The translations under genes and the position numbers were made by a program. 40,289 nucleotides of DNA, from contig NW_005434611.1 in assembly GCF_000315625.1 (NCBI RefSeq), forward strand, positions 384,235-424,523. The letters are read 5' to 3'. The notes beneath the pieces were generated by a model. That model ran no database searches. It had not been told where the DNA came from and saw only the letters and a program-made list of their open reading frames with translations. The DNA is from Guillardia theta CCMP2712. Taxonomy: Eukaryota; Cryptophyceae; Pyrenomonadales; Geminigeraceae. Positions 1 through 9,042 of this stretch are shown in pieces (the first letter of the stretch is position 1; each line of letters starts with the position of its first letter).

Positions 1-326
1 ACGATGGTGATGATGATGATGATGATGATGATGATGACGACGACGACGATGGTGACGATGGTGCTGGTGGTGGTGATGATGATCATAGTGTTGATGATGA
101 CGATGGTGACAATGGTGATGTGCTGGTGGTGGTGACGACGACGATGACAACTACGACGACACCGACAACGATGGAAATTAGGATGGAAATGATTGAGATA
201 ATCATCATTATGTTGATAATGCTGCTGGTGGTGACAATCTTGGTGACAATGATGACGATGAGGAGGAGGAGGAGGAGGAGGAGGAGGAGGAGGAGGAGGA
301 GGAGGAGGAGTGGCTGATCTGAAGTG
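1..326. repeat. GAT/GAC/GGT trinucleotide tracts and a GGA array
   Basis: About 260 bases made of degenerate GAT, GAC and GGT triplets, followed by a nearly pure GGA array (about 263-309). Frames across it are open only because of the repeat and encode low-complexity Met/Thr/Arg or Ser/Leu strings. It lies 5' of the first recognisable exon of the TRM10-like gene and may be an intron or 5' flank of it. I see no gene in it. Confidence 0.8.
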
Positions 327-1700
327 TAGGGACCAGTGGAGAGAAAACCGGGAGAAGGAGAAGGAGAAGGAGAAGGATCAAATCAGGTGTAGAAACTGCC
401 GCGAGGGAGAGGAAGTGATACAAGATGATACAGAACCAAGTTAGAGAATGCGCTACACAATGAGGAGCTGACCATTGCGGTGGACCTTTCCTTCGGGGAG
501 GGAGATTACGATAGGTGAGGAGCATGAAGGGAGGGGTGCAAGGGAGGTGGCTGGGGAGGGGAGAGGAGGAAGAGAAGGAGCTGTGCTTGACTTGTAGCGG
601 TAGAGGACGTTCGAGCCTTTCAAAGCAGCTCTGCTACTGCTACAGCTACATGAAGGACTATGAGAAGCCTCCCAGCTTCCACCTCACCTCATACACTGGT
701 TGCCTCCTCCTCCTCCTCCTCCTCCTGCTCCTTCTCCTCCTTCTCTCCCTCGCATCGCCACGTCATTTCGCTGAAACTGCAGCACAGCTGAGGTGCAACA
801 GCATCTCTCCAAGCGAGGCAGCGACAAATGGATCATTCACCGACATCAAGAGGTTGGAAGTTTAAGAATCACTCTCCTCCTCCTCCTCCTCGGAGGGAGG
901 GAGGAAGGGAGGGACGGAGGGACGGAGCCTGGAACCTTCCCTCCCTCCCTCCCTCCCTCCCTCCCTCGAAGCTTCTCGTCTCCTCTTCTTTCTCACTGGA
1001 CCTCAGGACATCCGAACTGTCTTCAAAGATCGCCTGCAGGACCTCATCTTCCTCTCTCCGGACTCCCCTAACGTCCTTGAAACCATTGAGCCGGGCAAGG
1101 TCAGCGCTCAACCTACCTCTCTCTTCCTCTTCCAAAACCACCACCGCCACCTCCTCGTCCTCGTCCTGCCGCTCTCGCTTGACTTCCTTTCACCCTAGCA
1201 CCTCACGCTTTATCGCAGATCTACGTCATCGGGGGGATCGTGGATCGAACGGTGCAGAAAGGCATGTCGCTGACGAAGTGGGAGAAGCAAGCCACAGCGA
1301 GCGGAGAGGTGAAGCGAGCTGGAGATGAAGTCATTCGATCAGCCCGGCTGCCTATCAACGAGTATGTCTCGCGAGATGTGCAGGTGCTGTGACTGTCCTT
1401 CCCTCTCTTCTCTTTCCCTTCGCTTCTCGACCTCTCCCTCCTTGCCCTCCTTCTTCCTTGTCTGACCTCCTCCTAGGGCCGCGGACACGTTCTCAACATC
1501 AACGTCGTCTTCCATGTGCTGGTGGAATTCACAAGGACGCGAGACTGGAAGCAAACGCTCACGGAGGCGTTCGATAAACTTTATCCCATCCGGTGAGTGA
1601 GCAGGACGAGGCAGCAGCAGCTGACTTGACCTCCAGTACTGCGAGGAGCAAGAGGGAGAAATCTTCACCATCGTCCACGACCGACACCAGCGTTCTGTAG
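327..1700 (+). CDS. TRM10: TRM10-family tRNA (purine-9) N1-methyltransferase, 5' end not found
   Basis: SPOUT-fold enzyme family that methylates N1 of purine 9 in tRNA. Exons fit as about 327-386, 434-514, 604-698, 788-852, 1007-1099, 1219-1383, 1477-1592 and 1637-1700 (stop TAG), with GT-AG introns and continuous phase. A basic Glu/Lys N-terminal stretch is followed by the family core: a beta strand (IAVDLSF), a Tyr-rich region (QLCYCYSYMKDYEKPP), then LSPDSPNVLE, YVIGGIVDRTVQKGMS, ARLPINEY and VLNINVVFHVL. These match TRM10 block by block and resemble the B/C-type 'RLPI.EY' paralogues. The start codon was not located. The first intron is only 47 nt. The C-terminal exon is short and Ser/Thr-rich. 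It converges with the phosphatase gene downstream. The family is secure; the exact substrate (m1G9 or m1A9) and compartment are not shown. Confidence 0.88.
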
Positions 1701-1973
1701 AGCCAGCGATTAGCGTCATGCTGTCTTCCTGCCCACAACTTACAAACACGTCGCGGTCGATGCCCCAGTCCTGCGTCATGTGAATCAGGAATGGAAGAGA
1801 AAGAACATGAGGGAGAGGCAGCAAGTGGTGATGAGAGCCTAGTGATGTGATAGACAGGAAGCGAGGAATGCAACTTCAAGCCTGACGATGAGAAGGCGAG
1901 ATGAGCAGGAGAAGAAGATCAGTGGGGGAAGGAGAGGAGCGAGAGAATGAAGAGAGGAGAAGGAGATAATTTT

Positions 1974-2893
1974 TCAGACCTCCCAAGCGGTTGAGATCGC
2001 GAGACCTTCAAGCCTATCAAGATCAATCTTTCCAGCCTGCCATTTGAGTCACTCGTCGCTCGCTCGTCCTCTCCACTCACGTCGAGGTCGTCGACGACCA
2101 TGTCAGCTTCCGAGAAATCTTCATTGCGCGTGTAGGTCGACTTGGTGATGAGGCAGGACATGTCGGCAGCCTTGGCAGCCTCAAGCCCAATCCTGCTGTC
2201 CTCGATCACCACACTGTCCTCGGGTCGCACGCGGAAGAAGTTCTTGGCAAGGTTGTAGATGTCCGGAGAAGGCTTCTTGCGTGGGACGCAGTCGCCAGCG
2301 AAGATAGAGATCTCCTTGGCGCGGTCAGGGCCCATCATGTCGACGATCTGCTGCACAGCCTTCTCGTTGGAGGTCGAGCAAACCCCGATGTACACCCCCG
2401 CAGCCAGCGCCTCGTCGACGATGCGCGTCACACCAGGGCGAAGGGGAATCTTACCTGCCGCGATGAGCTCCTTGAAGATCTGCGTCTTCCTCTCGTGCAG
2501 CATCTTGGCCAACTCCCAGTTCCCCTCCTGGAAGCCGATCGACTCCCAGTATCCCATCATCCTCTCCTTTCCTCCTCCGATCTCCACCAGCTTGCCGTAC
2601 AGCTCTTCATCCCATTGCATGAGCTTGTCGCCATTCTTGAGACCCGCTTCTTCGAAGGCCAAGTTAAAGGCGATGCGATGACCGTCTCTCTCTGTGTCTG
2701 CCAGCACTCCGTCGCAGTCGAAGAACACGGCCTCAAGCTTCGCCTTGAGACCCGTCGCCTTCATGCTATGAGAGCGAGCTACTCTACCATGATGGGCTCT
2801 GAGAGGAGCTGAAGGAAGAAACCCGAGCGCACATGGAAATTCAGACGCGAGGGCACCGAATAGGAAGATGGCGAGAGGCGTGCAGGACCGCAT
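1974..2893 (-). CDS. CBBY: CBBY-like HAD phosphatase with bipartite plastid leader
   Basis: Two exons, complement(1974..2036, 2081..2893), separated by a 44-nt GTGAGT-AG intron. Reading through this intron gives a false C terminus; splicing restores the family ending and a TGA stop at 1974. HAD motifs are all present: DCDGV (DxD nucleophile and acid), CSTSN (motif II), the Lys in RKKPSPD, and IEDSRIGLEAAKAA (acidic motif IV). The GGGKERM cap-region segment and overall order match plant CBBY, a xylulose-1,5-bisphosphate phosphatase that removes a Rubisco inhibitor. The N terminus is a signal peptide (residues 1 to about 24) followed by Phe-Leu-Pro and a basic Ser/His/Arg stretch, as in proteins sent to secondary red plastids. 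The plastid role is inferred from leader and family. The gene is divergent from the glycosyltransferase gene. Confidence 0.88.
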
Positions 2894-3399
2894 GTCCAGC
2901 CTGTGAACGGTGGAGCGTAAGTTCGAACCCCAACTTCAACAGATGAACTTTGAGCCTGCTCCGCTCCTATCACCTTCGCTGTCATGCTTACTCTCTGTTC
3001 TTCTTAGGACATTTCATACCTTCCCTCTTTCGCAAGACAACATAGCATGTCTGCTTGGCTGTGGCCTTGCCCCCTTTGACTTTGCTTTTCATTCCTCAAC
3101 ACTGACATGTCTGTTCCTGGCCTCTTATTTCTTCGTCCTCTTCTCCCATGATATAGCATACACGTGCTTCATATTCTGGTGCTGTCTGTATGTTCACACG
3201 CTTTCATCACTCTCTGATCCTCCTCCTCCCTCCTCCTCCTCCCCCTCTCTCCTTCATTCCCGACATTCAAGCGTCACGTGCCCTGCAACAGACCACGTGA
3301 CATATCACATGCCGTAAAGTCACATGACCTCAACTTGCCTCCGGATGCAAAGGTGGACATTGTCCTACGAAGATTTTGATTTGTTTGACAAGCTTGGTC
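2894..3399. promoter_or_regulatory. Divergent intergenic region with CACGTG boxes
   Basis: This 506-bp interval separates the start codons of two divergent genes, the phosphatase (-) and the glycosyltransferase (+). It is pyrimidine-rich and holds three palindromic CACGTG boxes (3171-3176, 3275-3280, 3294-3299) plus two CACATG variants (3306-3311, 3321-3326). Four of these five fall within 55 bp just upstream of the plus-strand gene. CACGTG is the core of bHLH/bZIP sites (E-box/G-box). A shared regulatory role is inferred from the clustering and the head-to-head arrangement. Confidence 0.5.
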
Positions 3400-6127
3400 A
3401 TGGCAGCGACGAGGGTGCTGGTGCTGCTGCTGCTGCTCATGGCGGGGCCGCGAGGTCATGGCGGCGACGTGACTGAGCTGACGAGATCATGGGCCGAACA
3501 AGATGCGCTGGCCATGGCAGAGGAAGCGAAGGTGGCGGGGCCTGCAGATACGACTGAAGCTGACGCATGCTTGACAAGGGAGCAGGAAATCAGAGGGCAT
3601 CGGGGACTCTCTTGCTGACGATGCTGATCAAGAACGAAGAGTTTCACCTACAGCGATCGCTTCCTCTATGGGCTCCCATCATCGACTTCTGGGTGATCGG
3701 GATAGGTGCAACCGATGCTCTCCTCCGCTACGTGAGGGTGAGCTGACTTGAACACAGACAAGAACAACACGGACCGCAGCGACGTCATCGTCCACCACCA
3801 TCTTAGTCACGTTCCTGGTGAGCTCATTGTCGTCGACTTCGATGGCATGGGCCCTACCTGGACCAAGGCATGCTCCCTCCTCCTCTGGCGCGATTGACCT
3901 GCCGCCCAGCTGGTGGAGCACGGGCTCAAGACCTTTCCTCAAGCAACGCACGGGATCCTCGCAGACGCTGACTTCACTCCTCTCCCTCAGACCCTCGACA
4001 AGGCCCAGCTCGACTCCTCCTGCTCCAAGCTGAGCTTCTCCATCCTAGAGGCTGACGGAGCGGGTGGGAGAGGCTGGGACAAGCAGGTTCTAACCGCATG
4101 TAGGCACGAGAGCCATCGACTGGATCTACAGGAACATCCCAGGGGTGCGAGTAGCTCGACGAACCCATCAAGTGCTGCTCCTCCCAAGATGATGATGAGA
4201 TGATGATGATGATGATGATGACGATGACGATGATGATGACGATGACGATGACGATGTGGTAATGGTGGTGATGATCATGAGCATGATGATGGTGGTAGTG
4301 AAGAGGTCGGGGAGCATCTCAATGACTCAACAGATTCTTCTTGTTCCAGCGCTTCCAAATCAGCAGCAATATCAGGTGACATGAATGATGCGACTGCGGA
4401 GATGATGAAGATGCAGAGGCAAATCAGCTTCACTGTTCAAGAGTTTGCCGACGGCTATCAGGCGAGAGCAGCAGCTTGTCAAGGGTAGTGACGTCAGGTG
4501 CAGGACAGAGCGGGGAACAAGTCAGGGCGATACATCGAGTGGCTGCTCAAGGACCTGGAGGTTTTTGTTCGGTCGCTGTCAACCCTCAGCTCACGCCGCT
4601 CTCGACCTGCAGGAGCTGCCGGGAGACGCGAGGACGATCCACTACCTGGGGAAGGAGCACCTGAACCTGATAGGCGACTGCCCTCCTCCCTCCCTCCCCT
4701 AGTGATCCTCCAGCAGGACGCGACCCCGTCAAGGACCTCCGCAGCAACCCTCCTGGTCTGTCGCTCTAGAGCTCTCAAGGTGACTCATCCCCGCGCAGGG
4801 CCGGGAGCTTGGCATGTGCGTCAGTCATTGTACTACTACAAGTGGGTTGGGCAGAGAGGAGGAGGAAGAGGAAAGTGAGGAAGCTGATTGTGAGAGCTGG
4901 ACAGGTGGCGGTCAAGGATTGGTAGAGAAGCGCCTCATCTCGCTTCTTGTAAGTTGGGATACTGCAGAACTTCCAGGCTTCGGTCCTGGACAGAACCTTG
5001 ACGAGGAAAGGTGAGGAGAAGGAGAAGTAAAGTATTGTATGAGAAGGAAAGCAACTGAGTTTTCTATGGAGATACTGGGCGATGCTAAAGACTGCAGAGA
5101 TCTGCGAAAGATACTTGTTCGATTTTGATTGCGCACTGAAGTATTGGCACAAGGTGAGATCGAACGCAATAGCGTGGAGGAAGAAAGAAGGCGAAGGAGG
5201 GAGGGAGGAAGGAGGGAGCCGAAGGAAGACGGAAGGAGGAGGAGGAGGAGGAGGGAGGAAGGAGGAGGTGGTGGTGGAGGAGGAAGAGGTAACGCATTGA
5301 TGTCGGTTGCCTTCAGGCTTGGGATCTTGATCCTCCTCGAGCAGACGCTGTCTTTTACATCGGTCAACATTACCGGCTGCAGCGAGACGGAGGGAGAGCC
5401 GTCAAGTACTTGAGAAAGACCATCAAGCTCCTCATGCCCAGGTTCCCCCCTCTTCCTCCCTGACGCTCCTTACCCGATCAGACGAGCGCATCACCAGTGG
5501 CCCTACCTCTACTCCTGCCTCCGCCACCTCGAGCTCGTGCGAGCTGCGTCCTCCCTCACCCGGTACGACCTCCGTTCCCTCCGCTCCCCTCCCCCTCCTG
5601 TCTCTGTCTCCCTCCTTCCGTCTGACGAGCGTGCAGTGACTCTCATCTCTCCTCCAAGGCCTTTAGAGACGTTCAAGCCTCCTACTACGAGGCTCTGGTA
5701 CCCCGAGATGCCTCCTCCTGCTCCTCCTTCTGCTCCTCCTCCTCCTCCTCCTCCTGCTCCTCCTCCTGCTCCTCCTCCTCCTGTTGTTCCCCTTCTCTCA
5801 CCATCCTCCCAGCGACATTGCCCGGATGAAGATAAGGCAGGGCTCGAAGTTTTGTTCGCTCAAGTAAGTCCAGCATATGTGCCCTGACTCCTCCCCTCTC
5901 CTCCTTCTCCTCTCCCCTCTTCTCCTCTCCCCTCCTTCTCCTCTCCCCCCCTTGCGCTTCTCTTCTGACTCTGACAACTTCAAAAGGCCACAGATCGACG
6001 ATTGAGAAGCAAACAGCGCAGGGATGCAAACAAGGAAAAGCCTCCTGCCTCCCCCCCTCCCCCTCCGCCTCCGCCTCCGCCTCCGCCCTCCCCCCCGCCC
6101 TCATCGTCCCGGACGATGGAGTTGTGA
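3400..6127 (+). CDS. GT2-like glycosyltransferase with signal peptide and TPR-like C-terminal half
   Basis: ATG at 3400 opens a Leu-rich signal peptide or anchor (residues 1 to about 20), so the protein likely enters the ER/Golgi. Exons: 3400-3531, 3594-3705, 3758-3867, 3910-4063, 4104-4171, 4334-4375, 4417-4484, 4509-4560, 4613-about 4673, an unresolved stretch to about 5010, then 5060-5153, 5317-5441, 5482-5562, 5637-5697, 5813-5863, 5987-6127. The N-terminal part has the GT2 signatures LTMLIKNEE, WVIGIDKNNTDRS and HGILADADF (DxD-type metal site). The rest reads as helical repeats: YLGKEHLN, AMLKTAEICERY, ADAVFYIGQHYRL. The last exon encodes a Pro-rich tail. The third intron has a GC donor, and one splice implies a 24-nt intron. 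Donor and acceptor sugars are unknown. The fold is likely; the middle exons are uncertain. Confidence 0.7.
4172..4333 (+). repeat. GAT/GAC microsatellite inside an intron
   Basis: This 162-nt intron of the glycosyltransferase gene contains a GATGATGAT.../GACGAT array (about 4190-4256) followed by GGTGGTGAT-type repeats. Reading through it would add a stop soon after the exon, while splicing to the AG at 4333 keeps the frame, which supports the intron call. Confidence 0.7.
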
Positions 6128-6660
6128 TGAAGGCAAGGAGAAGAGAAGGACACGAGAGGATGCGATGAGTCTGTTCCACATGACCTCTTCTGTTCATGGA
6201 CGAGGAGAAGAGATACGTGAGCTGCTGTCCGTCTCATTTCAGTTGGAAAGGTTCGGCGGGAGCTGCGCGGATAAGTTGGGGGAATCGCTTGCTCGCTCCT
6301 ACGCCATCCGTGAATGGAAGAGGAGCAGATGAAGAAAAAGGGAGGGGAGGGAGAAGAGGAGGGAGCGGAGGAGACGGGGTGAGAGGGAGGGAAGAGAGCA
6401 GAACGAGAGCGGGTGAGGGGAGGAGAGGAAGAGAGGAAATACTCGATTCGCAAACAAGCTTTGGGCTTCTTCGATCTCATTGTCTGATACAAGAAAACAA
6501 TCAAGACAAAACAGAGAACCAAGCTTTCATAAGCACAAGAGCTTCAACTAACACAAGCTCACCTGACTTGTCTGGGATGCTGTCGAAGTGAATCTTTCCT
6601 GTGAGTTGCAACCTGATCGCGAGGTCACTCCCCTCAGACCCCTCAGACCCCGCGAGCTCT
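6128..6660. other. Convergent intergenic region, no gene seen
   Basis: This stretch lies between the stop of the glycosyltransferase gene (+) and the stop of the small membrane-protein gene (-). It is purine-rich around 6320-6440 and AT-richer from 6450. The open frames across it show no family resemblance and no splice-supported continuation. It probably holds the two 3' UTRs. Confidence 0.5.
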
Positions 6661-8366
6661 TCACATCTCAGCCATGACGGTGTTGGGGTACAAGGCGACC
6701 AGCTCGTCCACCACCTCTTCCGCAACTTCTTCGTCCTGCGGTTAGGGGGGGCTCACTTGCTCGTCTCTCCTCCTCCTCCTCCTCCTCCTCCTCCTCCTCC
6801 TCACCGTCATCAGCTCCTCGTCTTCGTAGTCCACGTGCACACTTCTCGTCTGCTCCTGTGGCAGCTTTGCCTGTTCCTCCACCTCAGCCGTGCCAGCGCA
6901 TCTCGTCGCTCACCCAGACAGGACCGAAGTGAGCGAGTCGTCGCGCTCGTTCCCGCAGGTACACCTCCTCGCTAGTCCTACACAGCCTTCACCTCCTGCC
7001 CACACGCCTCGGCCCTGACCTCTTCCTCTCGCACCCGCACCCCGACAGCCGGTAAGCGCCCCAGGCGAGCACGACCTGCGGTGAGGGTGAGAGGGGAGGG
7101 GAGACAGCGGATGAGAGAACCTGGCCGGTGAGCATCAGGAGCGAGGAAGCGTTGAAGTAGATCCTGGGACTCTGAACCTGCAGGTACCGTCAACCCCCAA
7201 AATCAGGAGAGCAGAAGAAGGAAAGCAGGGAGGTGGAGGGAACAGGAGGTGGTCGAGGAGGAGGAGGAGATCTGACCTTGGCTCCTGGCGGCCACTTGTC
7301 TACAGAGGTGTTGACCATCACCAGGTAGATAAAGTCCGTGACGATGCCGAAGGCCTTCACTGAGCATGAGAGAAGAGGAGAAGAGAGGACAGGACAGGAC
7401 AGGACAGGACAGGACAGGACAGGATAGGACAGGACAGGACAGGACAGGACAGGACAGGACAGGACAGGACAGGACAGGACAGGACAGGAGAGTAGCGACC
7501 TGGAAGGAGAAATGAAGCCTCTTGTCGCAGCTACAAGGTCCAATTATGTTTGACAGCAGCAGAACAATCTGATGCAGCTCGATAAGACGAGAAACACGAG
7601 AGGGACAAGGTCAAGAAAGGGGAAGAGGAGGAGAGGAGAGGAGAGGAGGAGAGGAGGAGGAGAGGAGGAGGAGGAGAGGAGGAGGAGAAGAGGAGGCGGA
7701 GAAGAGGAGGAGAAGAGGAGGAGGACGAGGGATACCTGGAGGCATGTTAGCAGCCAAAAACTGATGAGGTAGTACTCCGGCGGTCCGTCCAGCAAAACTC
7801 TGAAGCAGCGGGAGAAAAATGAGTGGAGAAGTAAAAGAATGGGAGAGAGGATGAGGAGGAGGGAGGGAGGAGGGAAGCGATCGAGGAAGGAAAGAGGCAG
7901 GAGGAAGAGGTCGAGGGGGAGCAGAGAATCGGTGAAGAGGAAACGCAATGACATGAGGTCGTGGGTGAGGAGAGAATGGATATTCCCGAGAATCAAGAGA
8001 GAAATAAGAAGAGATGAGATAGCAAGCAGGTGAGATATGGGATAGCAGTGATAGCAGTGATAGCAGTGATTATGTGAGATGAGATGAGATGCGATAATGT
8101 GCATGCGATGTAATGTGATATGTAGTAAATCACATCATACACTCTTACGTATGCCCTCCCGCACTAACAGGAACTGAGTTCGGACCAAACTTTGTTCCAT
8201 GGATCGCGATGAAGACAACTCCGAGAATGCTGCCGGTCAGAGGAAACAAGTACCCCACAATGATGTACACAGCTGCGGCAAACATGAGGAAGGAAAGCAA
8301 TGGCTCGAGCTCGAGGTTACCCTGCTGTCTCCTGGTGAACTGACTGTTGCGATCTCTCGGTCGCAT
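6661..8366 (-). CDS. Small multi-pass membrane protein, nine exons, unrecognised
   Basis: Exons fit as complement(6661..6735, 6805..6870, 6914..6971, 7041..7075, 7121..7177, 7277..7359, 7500..7530, 7736..7799, 8149..8366), all GT-AG with unbroken phase, giving 228 residues. ATG at 8366 and TGA at 6661. Hydrophobic segments lie at about residues 23-56 (probably two passes), 82-93, 103-120 and 141-160; the N terminus is basic and the C terminus acidic and helical. Exons of 31 and 35 nt are notable. Two introns carry long microsatellites. I do not recognise the family. The gene model is convincing because nine exons join in frame with correct splice signals; the function is unknown. Confidence 0.65.
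7383..7490. repeat. AGGAC pentanucleotide tandem array
   Basis: About 21 near-perfect copies of AGGAC (one AGGAT variant). It sits wholly inside the 140-nt intron between the 31-nt and 83-nt exons of the minus-strand membrane-protein gene, where the sense strand reads CCTGT. It accounts for most of the intron length. Confidence 0.9.
8041..8070. repeat. Three copies of a 10-bp unit (GATAGCAGTG)
   Basis: A short perfect tandem repeat in the first intron of the minus-strand membrane-protein gene, followed by GAGAT repeats. No function is apparent. Confidence 0.7.
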
Positions 8367-8387
8367 CGTCTTCTCAGCCTTTTCCTT

Positions 8388-8985
8388 GTTCTTCTTGTTC
8401 TTCTCCTTCTTCTTGTTCTTGTTCTTCTTGTTCTTGTTCTTGTTCTTGTTCTTGTTGTTGCTCCTCTCTCGCTCTGATCGCTCGCCTAGTTGTTGTTGCG
8501 CTTCCTCCTCGAGTGAGTCGGTCGATCAACCTCACATGACACCACTGCAAGCTGACATGCAGCAGGTGGACGGAAAGCGCAAGCAGCGACAGGTAGCGGG
8601 GGAGTGGGAGGGATGGAAGAGGTGGGAGGGAGAGGGAGGAGGAGGGAGTCTAACGACTGCGGCTGCGCTGGGGCAGTGGGGGGAAGGGCGGGGGCAGGCG
8701 ACGACAGCAGCGGGTGCGAGGTGGGCGAGGAGGGGGGAGGGCGAAATGGGGGAGGAAAAAGAGGCGGGTGAACAAGGCGGGTAATGGACGGCAGAATATA
8801 GCAGCAGCGAGTGAGGGGGGAGGCAGGGAGGGAGGGAAGCAGCGAGGGAGGGAGGGAGGGAGGGAGGGAGGGAGGGAGGGAGGGGAGGGAGGCGGAGGGA
8901 GGGAGGGAGGGAGGGAGGCGGAGGGAGGGGAGGGAGGCGGAGGGAGGGAGGGAGGGGAGGGAGGCGGAGGGGAGGGAGGGAGCGA
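8388..8985. repeat. TTCTTG array and GGGA/GGCGGA array between two minus-strand genes
   Basis: Between the ATG at 8366 and the stop of the next gene at 9043 lie a TTCTTGTTC array (8388-8458) and a long GGGAGGGAGGCGGA array (about 8809-8985). On the sense strand of the flanking genes these read GAACAA and CCCTCC. Long frames across them encode only repetitive strings. I see no gene in this 676-bp interval. Confidence 0.75.
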
Positions 8986-9042
8986 GGAGATTCAAAGAGT
9001 GGGAGGGGAGGAGGGAAGAGGTGCAAGGTTGTTTCATTATTT

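Noticed and set aside
7544-8104. 186-residue Leu/Ser-rich minus-strand frame
   Set aside because: It runs through introns of the membrane-protein gene and pyrimidine repeats. The spliced model explains the coding parts.
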